Counted from the first letter of the stretch, positions 9,901 to 18,116 are shown. The stretch is 64,000 bases of DNA from Alkalihalobacterium chitinilyticum (GCF_029028005.1 NZ_JAOTPO010000003.1:124001-188000); one strand, 5' to 3'. Notes: generated by a model from the sequence alone, not told the origin. Translations and numbers: made by a program.

Positions 9901-10071
9901 AGTTGTCATATCTCCTGCATCCACATGAATAACGGCACCGTCGAAAGTAATAGGCGGCATTAACTCTTGATCTAACTTTGTCGTTGCATATGTTCCTATA
10001 AATATCACAAACACAACCATCAACCCAACGATTAACTTCCGCTTTAATAAAAAATTTAAGAAACCCATCAT
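6994..10071 (-). CDS. RND-superfamily efflux permease (SwrC-like, stand-alone)
   Basis: A 1025-residue inner-membrane pump of the HAE/AcrB type. It shows the duplicated RND layout: one membrane helix at the N-terminus, a large extracytoplasmic domain, a six-helix bundle with GIGMMVDASIVILES, a second loop, and a second bundle with GIVLNNAILLIDRT. The first bundle has a single aspartate (VDAS) where AcrB has two, and the second has Asn where AcrB has Lys. No membrane-fusion protein or outer-membrane channel is adjacent, which is usual for Gram-positive members such as SwrC. The ATG at 10071 follows GGAGG by 6 bases; the upstream extension lacks a ribosome site. Substrate unknown. Confidence 0.9.
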   Translation of the reverse strand: MMGFLNFLLKRKLIVGLMVVFVIFIGTYATTKLDQELMPPITFDGAVIHVDAGDMTTLDVEQRVTTPIEQTLLGIDGVEGYQSSSSVGNSTITIEIEEGRGEEVSNEVKSTLNGLKPQLDGVNEIHVFPYSMNGTYEFFMDISNGDKETMAIFAREVLEPRLEALPEVRDVDLVGMNQKEIFIELKQTKMEELGLNAQQIMGIIQQSNIEVALGVLNEEQNKPTLRWNTSIQNVNDVKNIAIPTINGVKKLSDVASVSEQSSEHSAGVWKNGSDHFILVQVGRASDVTQIEMAAAIRAEIDKISAAGLVEGFELNEVVSQADYVTDAIDGVSQNVLIGGILALFVLLLFLRNIRATIIIGLAIPVSILLTFTAMWYFDYSFNMLSLVGLGLGIGMMVDASIVILESIFKKKEQGLGNYEAVVKGTKEVSTAVLASMLTTIVVFLPIGLLGGEAGKFMIILSLVVVFTLVSSVIVSFTLIPVLAENFLKVSTKAKNRSEGKIIRHYGKLISWMGRKKRYRYSVIVLFIMMFVGSLTLVSKVPMTIMPDVFNRYSEVMVQLESGTTPSEREEIALEMYDRLKGVSDLTNTIVIDNINSIYAIINMTPIEEATTEQSEVNEQILSALRVLEEQYPITSVGSAMNMGGGFPISLEINGEDLGELEGISNNLMHELEQIDGLVGIKAASGEKMLDEINIVLKEDAIKEDNLTPLQISNVIQPLFLKSPIGEVTAEDNTPRPLILTTDQQMDRKQQLLNFEFTTPTGEKEKLSKYIELEKNTVPTQIDRKDGERYVTVIADLEGRDLGSVNRDIQQMLQDFNTPNGYSISMSGDLEAQQEAMQEMIIILGIALFLVYVVMAVQFNSLKHPIIVMSIIPMTITGVILGLFITQMELSIMSAMGVVMLIGIVLNNAILLIDRTKQLRNANYQVAEAVVEAGKSRLRPIFMTTLTTVGGMLPLALATGVSSSYQSPLATVVISGLLFATMITLVLIPAVYLLFEDISRGVGRLKRRKTKDKVSAEKNDMKETTL

Positions 10072-10216
10072 TCTTTTCCTCCGCCCTTTTTCTTCCATTA
10101 AATTATGTGCACAATGAAACTCCAACTATTAGCCAACAAGATACAATATATTCTCATACAAGAAGATTATATTACTTACATCTAGGAAAATTATCCTGTT
10201 TAGGGTTTAATTTGTA

Positions 10217-10234
10217 ATCAGTCTCAAGACTGAT
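10217..10234. promoter_or_regulatory. Palindrome upstream of the RND gene (possible operator)
   Basis: ATCAGTCT-CA-AGACTGAT is a perfect 8+8 inverted repeat 146 bases before the RND start codon. Such symmetry is typical of a TetR- or MarR-type operator, but no regulator gene is adjacent. Confidence 0.4.
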
Positions 10235-10331
10235 ATAAATAAGATTATTTTTATTAAAATTTGTATAAAATAATCTCAATCGTCAGAATGAACGTTTTTT
10301 GAATTCGTCTTAACGTTTTTCTGATGGCTAT

Positions 10332-10385
10332 CCGTGCTGCCTCCTCCCAAACCATGCAGTGATTTCCCATTAGTTGGCGGCACGG
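10332..10385 (+). ncRNA. Candidate structured RNA with C-rich loop
   Basis: CCGUGCUGCC (10332-10341) pairs over its full length with GGCGGCACGG (10376-10385) when read on the plus strand; the same stem on the minus strand would have a C-A mismatch. The 34-base loop contains CUCCUCCC, complementary to ribosome-binding sites, a feature of C-rich regulatory RNAs in Firmicutes. The block is much richer in G+C than its surroundings and no coding frame covers it. I see no clear U-tract terminator right after it, so its 3' end and status as an RNA are unproven. Confidence 0.35.
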
Positions 10386-10438
10386 GTTTATGAAATTATT
10401 GTTTTATCTAGTTTGAATTTAAAGTAAACAAAATAAAA

Positions 10439-10462
10439 AGAAGCAGGTGAAAACCTGCTTCT
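10439..10462 (-). terminator. Terminator of the SASP gene
   Basis: AGAAGCAGGT and ACCTGCTTCT pair perfectly, followed on the minus strand by TTTTATTTTG. Confidence 0.75.
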
Positions 10463-10504
10463 AATTCCATATATATTTAATTTTGGAGGTGTGGTCAGGA
10501 ATAA

Positions 10505-10711
10505 TTATTTTGTGGGATTACCATTTAACTGTTGTTCAGCCATTTGAACTAAACGTTTTGTAATCTCTCCACCAACTGACCCGTTTGAACGAGACGTGCC
10601 ATCAGCACTTAATTGCACACCGAATTCTTGTGCGATCTCATACTTCATTTGGTCTAGGGCTTGCTCAACTCCTGGTACTACTAATTTGTTTGAACTATTG
10701 TTGTTTGCCAT
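10505..10711 (-). CDS. Alpha/beta-type small acid-soluble spore protein
   Basis: 68 residues. SASPs coat DNA in the dormant spore and protect it from UV and heat. The hallmark segments are present: [20 protein letters not shown], the GPR protease cleavage region EFGVQL and [13 protein letters not shown]. The length is normal for the family. AGGAGGTC precedes the ATG. Expression is expected from the forespore sigma factor SigG by analogy; I did not identify a confident promoter. It is a single gene facing the YjcZ gene head to head. Confidence 0.95.
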   Translation of the reverse strand: MANNNSSNKLVVPGVEQALDQMKYEIAQEFGVQLSADGTSRSNGSVGGEITKRLVQMAEQQLNGNPTK

Positions 10712-10923
10712 TTAAATGACCTCCTTTGTATGATGTATCTATAACATGTGTCAGACTGCAATGTTTTATGTAACCAAATGTTGGTATTCCTATTTATTAA
10801 GTACACTTTAACTTTTTTAGCTAGGTATCAGCCCAATCTGGATGCTTTCGTGACAATCGCCCACCCATTAGGGATGCCTTTACATATACTTATATTGAAA
10901 CTACAAAAAGGAGGCATCCATTT

Positions 10924-11070
10924 ATGAACTTCTATGGAGCACCACAGTTTCACGGCTATCAAGCTGGACCTCAATTCCACGGCTGTCACGGTGGAGCAGG
11001 GAAAGGATTTTCATTGATCGTCGTATTATTTATCCTACTAGTCATTGTAGGAACAGCGTATGTAAAATAA
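10924..11070 (+). CDS. YjcZ-family sporulation peptide (48 aa)
   Basis: A small hydrophobic peptide starting MNFYGAPQFHGYQ, with a repeated GPQFHG element, a single cysteine, and a C-terminal membrane helix GFSLIVVLFILLVIVGTAYV. This Gly/His/Tyr-rich head plus FxLIVVLFILLVIVG tail is characteristic of the YjcZ sporulation family. A strong AAAGGAGG lies 9-10 bases ahead of the ATG. It is followed at once by its own terminator. Confidence 0.85.
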   Translation: MNFYGAPQFHGYQAGPQFHGCHGGAGKGFSLIVVLFILLVIVGTAYVK

Positions 11071-11082
11071 TGATCTGAATAT

Positions 11083-11108
11083 AAGAGGCAAGGTGATCCT
11101 TGCCTCTT
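11083..11108 (+). terminator. Terminator of the YjcZ gene
   Basis: AAGAGGCAAGG and CCTTGCCTCTT pair perfectly with a TTATT tail, 13 bases after the stop codon. Confidence 0.8.
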
Positions 11109-11120
11109 TATTACGTGAAA

Positions 11121-11161
11121 ACAAACACAAAAAAGCGCTAATAGCGCTTTTTTGTGTTTGT
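11121..11161. terminator. Strong bidirectional terminator
   Basis: 18-base perfect arms (ACAAACACAAAAAAGCGC and its complement) with a 5-base loop. The internal A6/T6 tracts let it act in both directions; it lies directly after the minus-strand membrane gene. Confidence 0.85.
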
Positions 11162-11166
11162 TTAGT

Positions 11167-11586
11167 TTATAGAAAATCAGTAAACTTAATGATAAACATG
11201 GCGATAATCGCTAACATAAGTAAAGTACTAAACATTTTTACTTTATTTACCGACTCGTCAAACACTTTCTTATTGTCCGCTGCTTCTAGGGACTCTCGCA
11301 CAAATTTTGCTGTTAACCCTAAATAAGCTCCAATAATTACCCAGACGATAACAACGATGATTGTCCACAATGAAAGGTCAAATCGGATGAATACACCTGT
11401 TACAAGCATAACAACTAACGCACCATGTGCAATCATAATTATCTTTTTATAAATCTTTAAAATTAAATGAATCCGTTCCGAACCTTCAGTTACAGTCACA
11501 TGGATGATGACAGGTAAAGGGATTAAGATAAAAAAGATAATCGAAATAAATAAATGGAGTGCGTACATTAAAATTTCAAACAACAT
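11167..11586 (-). CDS. Four-helix integral membrane protein, unknown function
   Basis: 139 residues with four predicted membrane helices (about 5-27, 50-70, 74-95 and 117-135) and a short charged loop between the last two (KFVRESLEAADNKKVFDES). I do not recognise a family with confidence and see no catalytic motif. GAGGTGG precedes the ATG. It is divergent from yneK with 119 bases between, and ends in the strong terminator at 11121-11161, so it is monocistronic. Confidence 0.7.
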   Translation of the reverse strand: MLFEILMYALHLFISIIFFILIPLPVIIHVTVTEGSERIHLILKIYKKIIMIAHGALVVMLVTGVFIRFDLSLWTIIVVIVWVIIGAYLGLTAKFVRESLEAADNKKVFDESVNKVKMFSTLLMLAIIAMFIIKFTDFL

Positions 11587-11705
11587 GAATTAACCACCTC
11601 AATGTTCTATTTTATAGAAAATTAGTGAACGAGTAAAATATATTTTATGTTCGTCCCCTATTATGTTAATATTTAATGGTTAGATGAAAGTATTGAGGTG
11701 TTAAT

Positions 11706-12128
11706 ATGTCTACTTGGTTTATGTGGTTTATCGTTTTTTGGACGATTTTTTTAGTAACCGTCATGTTTATTGGTGGATATTTTATGTTTAGGAAATTTTT
11801 AAAGAAACTGCCAAAAGAAGATGGAATGTCGATTTTAGATTGGCAAGATCATTATATTAAAGAAACCATTCATTTGTGGCCGGATGATATGAAACAACTC
11901 TTAGAAGAACTTGTATCTCCAGTTCCAGAACTTTTTCGCGATGTGGCCAGGCAAAAAATTGCTGGAAAAATTGGCGAGATAGCAGTTGAGGAAAAAGCAG
12001 ATGTGATTACAGAAGAGCTGGTTGTACGTGGTTATATTCTGGCAACACCAAAACGCGATCATAAATTTTTATTAAAGAAATTAAATGAAAAACAAATTGA
12101 TGTCGCACCGTATCAAGCATTATTATAA
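11706..12128 (+). CDS. yneK: DUF2621 membrane-anchored protein (YneK)
   Basis: 140 residues, the same length as Bacillus YneK. One N-terminal membrane helix (about 4-28) is followed by a soluble domain with LDWQDHYIKETIHLWPDDMKQLLEELVSPVPELFRDVARQKIAGKI-type sequence, then a small winged region (TEELVVRGYILATPKRDH). GAGG lies 8 bases before the start. In B. subtilis yneK lies beside yneJ (ccdC), as here, although here the two genes converge. The function is unknown. Confidence 0.88.
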   Translation: MSTWFMWFIVFWTIFLVTVMFIGGYFMFRKFLKKLPKEDGMSILDWQDHYIKETIHLWPDDMKQLLEELVSPVPELFRDVARQKIAGKIGEIAVEEKADVITEELVVRGYILATPKRDHKFLLKKLNEKQIDVAPYQALL

Positions 12129-12134
12129 ATAAAG

Positions 12135-12159
12135 AGGATGGAACCTTGAATTCCATCCT
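12135..12159. terminator. Terminator between yneK and ccdC
   Basis: AGGATGGAA and TTCCATCCT pair perfectly, followed by TTTTATT on the plus strand. It separates two convergent genes. Confidence 0.8.
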
Positions 12160-12164
12160 TTTTA

Positions 12165-12668
12165 TTATGTTTCTGCAGGCACCAATGTTTCTTTACTGCT
12201 ATTTTTCAATTCTTGCTCTACTTTTCTAAATGATAAGTACATTGCAATTCGCCACGGGATAATCATTCCGTAGGCCAACAAGAAGAACATGCCACTAAGC
12301 TCTTCAACATTAATCGAATCCCCGATAATGATCTTAAATAGTATACGAGCGATCAGTAGGCCAACAAGTATGAATACAAAAGCTTTCGAACGCTTCAAAT
12401 AGATTTCCTGATCTTTTATTTCAAACTTCGATGTTTTTATTAATAATATAGAGAAAAGCATCCCCACCGAAAGAGCTTCAAGAACTTGCAGAGGTGCTGG
12501 TCTTGTCGGTTCATATAAAAACATTAAAAATCCTGTCGACATAAATAAAGGAGGTAAAACGATCTTCTTTATCGATGCAGGTTTTTTCGTTGCTTTTAAA
12601 CGAATAATGATCGCCAATGTCGCCATCATCGCTGCACCAATGGTTGTTAGTAGAACTGATGTGGTCAA
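12165..12668 (-). CDS. ccdC: CcdC/YneJ-family membrane protein
   Basis: 167 residues with about five membrane helices. The segments YEPTRPAPLQVLEALSVGM and YGMIIPWRIAMYLSFRKVEQEL are typical of the CcdC (YneJ, DUF1453) family, linked in B. subtilis by position to the ccdA cytochrome c maturation genes. No ccdA lies beside it here; a TlpA-like thioredoxin and copper genes occupy that place instead. The precise role of CcdC is unclear. The neighbouring Lgt-like gene is upstream with 55 bases between. Confidence 0.85.
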   Translation of the reverse strand: MTTSVLLTTIGAAMMATLAIIIRLKATKKPASIKKIVLPPLFMSTGFLMFLYEPTRPAPLQVLEALSVGMLFSILLIKTSKFEIKDQEIYLKRSKAFVFILVGLLIARILFKIIIGDSINVEELSGMFFLLAYGMIIPWRIAMYLSFRKVEQELKNSSKETLVPAET

Positions 12669-12723
12669 TTGCTAGCCCCCTTTCTGTAACGATAAATTTA
12701 ATTATAGCATATCCAAATCTATA

Positions 12724-13344
12724 TTACTTGATTTGAAATGGGACAAGCAAGGTTTTCGTAAAAATCAAAGCGATTATTAAAACAATCGTTGTTTTTCCTT
12801 TTCCATTTAACCTTGTCCATTGCAGTGTAAAAAAAAGAAACACAACAAGTAATACAGTTTGGTATACATTCACCGGATGAAAATAAACACCGTCAATCTT
12901 CCAGCCGAAATTAAGCGGATTACTTTGCCCTACTTCTTTCAGTACGATCGAATACATAATTAAACTACTAAAAGCAGCGATACTTATTCGATCAATGAGG
13001 TGAATGCCCCATCTTTGCTTCAGCCAACTGACGATAAAGAAAGCTGAGCTTATGATACTTGCACCAACAATTGATCCTGGTCCTCCAGCATAATAAATTA
13101 GATTACTCAAATTAGATAATAATGATGGTTCCAGAATAAATGGCCAAAATTTATAAACCACTAAAAAAATGACAAATGTGGTTGACACTTGATTTAATAT
13201 ATTTTCCCGATTGATTTCCCAATCTGTATTCTTTAGTGAGTAGTTTAAAATACCATAAAACGTAGCGGCACAAATCATGTAGGCAATCATGGTCACTGAC
13301 AATTGAACGGGTCCAATCTGTAATGTATTTAAAGGATCAAACAT
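12724..13344 (-). CDS. Lgt-related multi-pass membrane protein (probably not an active Lgt)
   Basis: 206 residues, about seven membrane helices. Two segments echo prolipoprotein diacylglyceryl transferase: AGGPGSIVGASI, in place of the HGGLxG region, and FHPVNVYQ, in place of HPTxLYE. The conserved Lgt motif with Arg-x-Gly-Asn and Asn-Gly-Glu is not seen, and the protein is shorter than true Lgt, so a different role is likely. The ATG at 13344 follows GGAAGG; a longer frame starting at 13383 overlaps the preceding gene and lacks a ribosome site. It starts 1 base after the TlpA-like stop, so the two are translationally coupled and probably cooperate. Confidence 0.6.
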   Translation of the reverse strand: MFDPLNTLQIGPVQLSVTMIAYMICAATFYGILNYSLKNTDWEINRENILNQVSTTFVIFLVVYKFWPFILEPSLLSNLSNLIYYAGGPGSIVGASIISSAFFIVSWLKQRWGIHLIDRISIAAFSSLIMYSIVLKEVGQSNPLNFGWKIDGVYFHPVNVYQTVLLVVFLFFTLQWTRLNGKGKTTIVLIIALIFTKTLLVPFQIK

Positions 13345-13345
13345 A

Positions 13346-13885
13346 TTAATTACTTCCTTCCTCAAGAACTGAATGCATGACATTCATCAATTCTCTTTCA
13401 GTCATTCCACCGACCCGACGGTAAGTAATAATACCTTTATGATCAATGACAACAGTTGTTGGAAAAGCAGTGACCCGAAATTGTCGTGCAACTTCCCCAT
13501 CATAATCGACTAAATTATCGTAAGGTACTTCATAATTAGCAATAAATCCAAGTGCAGCCTCATTACGATCTTGATGGGCCATATTGATTCCGACAAAATC
13601 CACTTGATCTGAAAATTGCTCGTACACACTGATAAGATGCGGCATTTCTACTCGGCACGGCGGACACCAAGAGGCCCAAAAATTAAGTAATACAGGTTTG
13701 CCTTGAAACTCTTCTGAGTCGATCATGCGCCCTTCGAAGTTTTCAAGTGAAAATGCAGGAGCTTGATAACCTACTTGCGGTAATACTAAATGGCCCTCAT
13801 TAGTAGCTGACGATTCTTGATAGTTGCCAAACCATATGAAAACTCCAACAGTTATAAAAACTAATACTAAAGACAAATTTTTCAA
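13346..13885 (-). CDS. TlpA/ResA-like membrane-anchored thioredoxin
   Basis: 179 residues. An N-terminal anchor or signal helix (about 2-20) is followed by a thioredoxin fold with the active site WASWCPPC near residue 70 and the cis-proline loop AFPTTVVID. The fold faces outside and is expected to reduce or exchange disulfides, for example on cytochrome c or copper-binding partners. Start is TTG with AAAGGAA upstream. It lies in a three-gene group with a beta-propeller lipoprotein (15 bases upstream) and the Lgt-like gene (1 base downstream), which in turn follows the copper efflux genes. Confidence 0.85.
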   Translation of the reverse strand: MKNLSLVLVFITVGVFIWFGNYQESSATNEGHLVLPQVGYQAPAFSLENFEGRMIDSEEFQGKPVLLNFWASWCPPCRVEMPHLISVYEQFSDQVDFVGINMAHQDRNEAALGFIANYEVPYDNLVDYDGEVARQFRVTAFPTTVVIDHKGIITYRRVGGMTERELMNVMHSVLEEGSN

Positions 13886-13900
13886 CGTACAATTCCTTTC

Positions 13901-14908
13901 TTACTTTACTTGACCGTTATCAATCAAGACGTTCCAGTTTTCATTACTTTCTTGCTTTAGTAAAGATGAACGTTCCGTAGTCATTATGAGATTTCCCGTT
14001 TCATTTACGACGATATAATTGACGGCACCGTACTCAGGTGGGTAAGAAATAGTTTCACTTTTTTCTCCAGTCCATCGGTAAAGCTCTTCATTACTTCCGT
14101 TAAAATAATACACTTCATCATTACCAAGTACAGCAAGCCCCTTAATATTACCTGTAGCTAATTCTGACCAATTAACTCCGCTATCATCAGATTTAAATAA
14201 CCCTTTTGCAGTAGCCGCAAATACAATCTTATCATCTTCAGGTGAAAAAGCCATGTCATGAACGGCATGTTGATCTAAAGGTAGGCCGTTCGTTTCTACA
14301 CGATCCCAATTAAAGCCTTGATCATTACTTCTGAAAATAAGTGATTGGAAATTGTTTTTAAAATCCAATGCATGACCTAGAATGTGGTTATTGTCTTGAT
14401 AACTCGCCGTAAGCGCATGAAAATCATATTCTCCAAGTAAGCTCCTGAACTCCCATGTCTGACCAGAATTTTCACTCCACATAAATCCTAACGGGTCAGG
14501 AAGATCACTTCCATGTCCAGGATGCCCACTCGACATGAGATACTGGGTATCCGCGACGCGGCTGAAGCCCATAAAGTCATCTCTCATTTCACCAAGAACA
14601 TAAGCTTGATTCGGCCCTTCATACTCCACTACACCATAATGTGTCGCAATTAAATAACTGTCTGGGTTAGAAGGATTTAATTCGAGACCGTGCGTATGAC
14701 TGATCTCAGCTGTTTCTTCACGTACGATATCTGCCTCTTCCACCTCGACTTCTTCTGTAGCCTCAACTTCAACTTCCTCTACCGTATTTTCCGCTTCAGC
14801 ATCAGGTGCAGCCTCAGGAAGCGTTTCATTTTGTCCGCACGCCGTTAAAAGTAATCCACCTGAAATGAAAACGGACACTAAGATCATTTTCTTATTATAT
14901 TTTTTCAT
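13901..14908 (-). CDS. F510_1955-type beta-propeller lipoprotein
   Basis: 335 residues. A lipoprotein signal ends in LLLTAC, making Cys the lipid-modified residue. An acidic linker (about 30-65, rich in Glu and Val) precedes a propeller with repeated Asp-box-like turns: SENSGQTWEF, SNDQGFNWDR, SDDSGVNWSE. Proteins of this look are annotated as F510_1955-family glycosylhydrolases in Bacillus, but no catalytic residues can be named here. HTHGLEL and SSGHPGHGSD are His-rich and might bind metal; this is inference. GGAG lies 8 bases before the ATG at 14908. The copper genes upstream and the thioredoxin downstream suggest a role in copper or thiol handling at the cell surface. Confidence 0.72.
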   Translation of the reverse strand: MKKYNKKMILVSVFISGGLLLTACGQNETLPEAAPDAEAENTVEEVEVEATEEVEVEEADIVREETAEISHTHGLELNPSNPDSYLIATHYGVVEYEGPNQAYVLGEMRDDFMGFSRVADTQYLMSSGHPGHGSDLPDPLGFMWSENSGQTWEFRSLLGEYDFHALTASYQDNNHILGHALDFKNNFQSLIFRSNDQGFNWDRVETNGLPLDQHAVHDMAFSPEDDKIVFAATAKGLFKSDDSGVNWSELATGNIKGLAVLGNDEVYYFNGSNEELYRWTGEKSETISYPPEYGAVNYIVVNETGNLIMTTERSSLLKQESNENWNVLIDNGQVK

Positions 14909-15063
14909 ATAGTACACTCCATTCCTTTTTGATTATTACCGCTTTAGGTAGTAATAGTGAGCAAGATATGTATATATTACGTTAAAAGTAATAGAACCAC
15001 ACTTTTGACTTCACTATAAAGGCGATATCGATAAATTATATCTATTTTTAATGAAAAAACTAT

Positions 15064-15096
15064 GAAGGGAGCACAAATATGCATTTGGCTCCCTTC
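15064..15096 (-). terminator. Hairpin after copZ
   Basis: GAAGGGAGC-A-CAAAT-atgc-ATTTG-GCTCCCTTC forms a near-perfect stem right after copZ and probably ends or attenuates the csoR-copA-copZ transcript. Confidence 0.65.
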
Positions 15097-15105
15097 TCTA
15101 AACTA

Positions 15106-15312
15106 TTAAGCTACATCGAAGCCAGTGTCTTCGATTTCAGTTTTTAATTGCTCAACTGTTACTTGCTCTTCATTGAAATCAACCGTTACTTCTTTATTTT
15201 CTAAACTAACTTCTGCACTCACAACACCTGCAAGTTTAGTTAATGCTCCTTCTACTGAAGCTTTACAGTGTCCACATGTCATTCCATTTACTTTAATCGT
15301 TTCTTTCATCAT
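15106..15312 (-). CDS. copZ: Copper chaperone CopZ
   Basis: 68 residues, one HMA domain with the Cu(I) site GMTCGHC (Cys at about 11 and 14). It delivers copper to the P-type ATPase CopA encoded just upstream. Length and the closing IEDTGFDVA match CopZ. An ATG two codons earlier (15318) sits only 2 bases from the GGAG ribosome site, so the ATG at 15312, 8 bases away, is the better start. It is the third gene of csoR-copA-copZ, 31 bases after copA. Confidence 0.95.
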   Translation of the reverse strand: MMKETIKVNGMTCGHCKASVEGALTKLAGVVSAEVSLENKEVTVDFNEEQVTVEQLKTEIEDTGFDVA

Positions 15313-15343
15313 TTTCATATCTCCTCTTTCATTTAATTTATTA

Positions 15344-17731
15344 TCAAAGCTTTACCCTTTTTAAACGTAAAGCATTGCTAACTACTGAAACTGAACTAAA
15401 AGCCATCGCAGCTCCTGCCACCCATGGCGCTAATAAGCCTGCAGCGGCGATTGGTAAACCGATAGAATTATAAATAAATGCCCAGAACAAATTTTGTTTA
15501 ATGTTGCGCATCGTTAATTGACTCATTTTAATCGCTTGCGGAACAGCTAATAAATCTCCCCGCATTAACGTGATATCTGAGGCCTCAATCGCTACATCTG
15601 TTCCAGTTCCAATGGCCATTCCTATATCAGCAACAGCTAGTGCTGGCGCATCGTTAATACCGTCACCAATCATGACAACCTTTTGCCCTTGTTTTTTCAA
15701 CTCTTCCACTTTTTTGGCTTTTTCATCTGGTAAAACTTCAGCAAAAACCAAATCAATCCCTACTTGTTCAGCAATCGCATTAGCCGTTCGCTCATTATCA
15801 CCTGTGAGCATAACAACTTTAAGGCCCATGCTTTTCAATTGGCGAACTGCTTCCTTAGATGTTTCTTTCACTTCATCAGCAACAGCTACAATCGCTGTGA
15901 GTTGACCGTCTTTTGCTGCCAGCATCGCTGTTTTACCTTCAAATTCCAGCCTTTTTAACATTTCTTCATGCTCATCTTTGATTAGAATACCATAATCGCT
16001 CATGAGTCTTCTAGTTCCAACAAAAACATCTGAATGATCGACTACACCTTTTATACCTCTTCCAGGTATAGCCTCGAATTGTTCAGGCTGAATTAACGGT
16101 ATATCTTTTGCTTTAGCGCCTTTAACAATCGCTCGAGCTAATGGATGCTCAGAATTTTGCTCTAAACTTGCTATCCATTGCAAAACATCTTCTTTTTGAG
16201 AATGTTCATACACAAAAAGATCCGTTAATGCTGGTTCCCCTTTTGTAATTGTACCTGTTTTATCAAAAACGACTGTGCTAATTTTATGAGCTGTTTCTAA
16301 TTGCTCTCCACCTTTAAATAAAATACCATATTCAGCCCCTTTTCCTGTACCTACCATAATGGATGTAGGTGTGGCCAAACCTAAAGCACATGGGCAAGCA
16401 ATAACTAATACAGCTGTAAAATTAATCAATGCGATCTCAAAACTTGCTCCTAAGAAGAAGTACCAAAGGATAAATGAAAAGACCGCAATTCCAAACGCAG
16501 TCGGAACAAAATAACCAGAAATAATATCTACCATTCGTTGGATCGGTGCTTTCGATGTTTGTGCTTCCTCAACTATTCTAACAATTTGAGCCAGTGTTGA
16601 GTCTTTCCCCACTTTAGTTGCTTTTAATTTAAAGCTGCCATGTGAATTGATCGTAGCACCAATCACATCGTCACCAACACTTTTATCAACAGGTATACTT
16701 TCTCCTGTAAGCATGGACTCATCTATGCTGGAATATCCTTCTACGATCGTACCATCTACAGGTATTTTCTCCCCAGGTTTAACAACAACGATGTCGTTTA
16801 GTTCAACTCTTTCAATTGGAACTTCAATTTCTGTTCCATTTCTAATGACAGTTGCCTTTTTTGCCTGGAGGCTAAGCATTTTCTTAATCGCCTCAGACGT
16901 TCTTCCTTTCGCTCTTGCCTCTAATAGTTTACCAAGAAGTATAAGTGTAATAATCACTGCACTCGTTTCAAAAAATAAGTAGACTTCTCCTTGTAAAACG
17001 AGCCACACAGAGTAGAAATAAGCAGCTGATGTCCCCATTGCAACCAGAACATCCATATTAGCACTCTTGTTTTTTAAAGTTTTGTAAGCCCCTTTATAAA
17101 ACTGCCATCCAGCATAAAATTGTACTGGCGTTGCTAATACCCATTGTAAGTATCCATTCATTAACCAATGAGGCAATAACATGCGCTCAGGGTAAAAATG
17201 ATCAATCATCGTAATAAATAACGGGAGTGAGAAAATCAAAGCAAATACAAATTTATTTCGTTGCTTTCTAATCTCTAATTCCTTTTCATCTACTTCTGGA
17301 ATTTCATCTACTGGTAACTTTGCTTCAAATCCCAACTTATGGATTTTCTCTGTAATTGATTCAAGCTCTATTAATCCTTCATAAAAAGTGACTGTTCCTT
17401 TTTCTAACGGGAGATTTACTTGAACCTCTTTTACCCCTTCCATTTTTCCAACCACTTTTTCAATTCTTGACGAACAAGCAGCACATGTCATTCCTTTAAT
17501 ATCTAGATCTACTTTCTTAATCGGAACTGAGAAACCTAATTTATCAATCTTTTCAACTACGTTTTCCGATGTATTTTTAGTAGGATCGATTTGGATAGAA
17601 GCTTTTTCTAAGGAGAGGTTAACAGACGCTTCAACACCCTCCATCTTATTCAAGACTTTTTCAATCCTCGTCGAACAAGCTGCGCATGTCATACCTTGTA
17701 TCGGTATATTCATATCGCGTTTTTCCATCAT
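15344..17731 (-). CDS. copA: Copper-exporting P1B-type ATPase CopA
   Basis: About 795 residues. Two N-terminal HMA domains each carry GMTCAAC (about residues 12-18 and 80-86). The membrane metal site [13 protein letters not shown], phosphorylation motif [21 protein letters not shown] and [10 protein letters not shown] are all intact. It pumps Cu(I) out of the cytoplasm using ATP. AAAAGG lies 9 bases before the ATG at 17731. The gene starts 13 bases after csoR and shares the copper-inducible promoter upstream of csoR. Confidence 0.97.
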   Translation of the reverse strand: MMEKRDMNIPIQGMTCAACSTRIEKVLNKMEGVEASVNLSLEKASIQIDPTKNTSENVVEKIDKLGFSVPIKKVDLDIKGMTCAACSSRIEKVVGKMEGVKEVQVNLPLEKGTVTFYEGLIELESITEKIHKLGFEAKLPVDEIPEVDEKELEIRKQRNKFVFALIFSLPLFITMIDHFYPERMLLPHWLMNGYLQWVLATPVQFYAGWQFYKGAYKTLKNKSANMDVLVAMGTSAAYFYSVWLVLQGEVYLFFETSAVIITLILLGKLLEARAKGRTSEAIKKMLSLQAKKATVIRNGTEIEVPIERVELNDIVVVKPGEKIPVDGTIVEGYSSIDESMLTGESIPVDKSVGDDVIGATINSHGSFKLKATKVGKDSTLAQIVRIVEEAQTSKAPIQRMVDIISGYFVPTAFGIAVFSFILWYFFLGASFEIALINFTAVLVIACPCALGLATPTSIMVGTGKGAEYGILFKGGEQLETAHKISTVVFDKTGTITKGEPALTDLFVYEHSQKEDVLQWIASLEQNSEHPLARAIVKGAKAKDIPLIQPEQFEAIPGRGIKGVVDHSDVFVGTRRLMSDYGILIKDEHEEMLKRLEFEGKTAMLAAKDGQLTAIVAVADEVKETSKEAVRQLKSMGLKVVMLTGDNERTANAIAEQVGIDLVFAEVLPDEKAKKVEELKKQGQKVVMIGDGINDAPALAVADIGMAIGTGTDVAIEASDITLMRGDLLAVPQAIKMSQLTMRNIKQNLFWAFIYNSIGLPIAAAGLLAPWVAGAAMAFSSVSVVSNALRLKRVKL

Positions 17732-17744
17732 GATCACCTGCCTT

Positions 17745-18068
17745 TTATTTTGTAAATTGATGGATGACTTTCATTAACTCATCTAAGGCTTGTTCTTCTT
17801 CACCCGATTTAATGGCATTGGCAACACAACCTTTCGTGTGCTGTTCTAACAATGTATATCCGACTTTTTTTAGAGCTGCATTTACAGCAGATAATTGAAC
17901 AAGTACATCTACACAATAACGATCTTCATCAATCATCTTTTGTATACCTCTTACTTGACCTTCAATTCTCTTTAAGCGGTTTTGTAGCTTTTCTTTTTCT
18001 TCTTGCCGTTTGGTCACTGAAAATGATGGTACTTCATTTATAACTTCTAAAGGTATTTCCTTTTTCAT
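17745..18068 (-). CDS. csoR: Copper-sensing repressor CsoR
   Basis: 107 residues, all-helical CsoR/RcnR family. The Cu(I) ligand set is visible as Cys in DRYCVDVL, then His and Cys in EQHTKGCV, the C-H-C pattern that separates CsoR from FrmR-like relatives. [15 protein letters not shown] is the family hallmark. Cu(I) binding releases the operator and turns on copA-copZ. GAGGTGATC lies just ahead of the ATG. First gene of the copper operon. Confidence 0.96.
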   Translation of the reverse strand: MKKEIPLEVINEVPSFSVTKRQEEKEKLQNRLKRIEGQVRGIQKMIDEDRYCVDVLVQLSAVNAALKKVGYTLLEQHTKGCVANAIKSGEEEQALDELMKVIHQFTK

Positions 18069-18087
18069 ACGATCACCTCACACTTCT

Positions 18088-18116
18088 ACTATACCCCCGT
18101 ACAGTATATCCGTCAA
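18088..18116 (-). promoter_or_regulatory. Copper-operon promoter with CsoR operator
   Basis: On the minus strand TTGACG (18116-18111) and TATAGT (18093-18088) are spaced by 17 bases. The spacer holds the GC-tract palindrome TATACCCCCGTACAGTATA (18090-18108 on the plus strand), which resembles known CsoR sites. Repressor bound there would block the polymerase. Confidence 0.8.
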
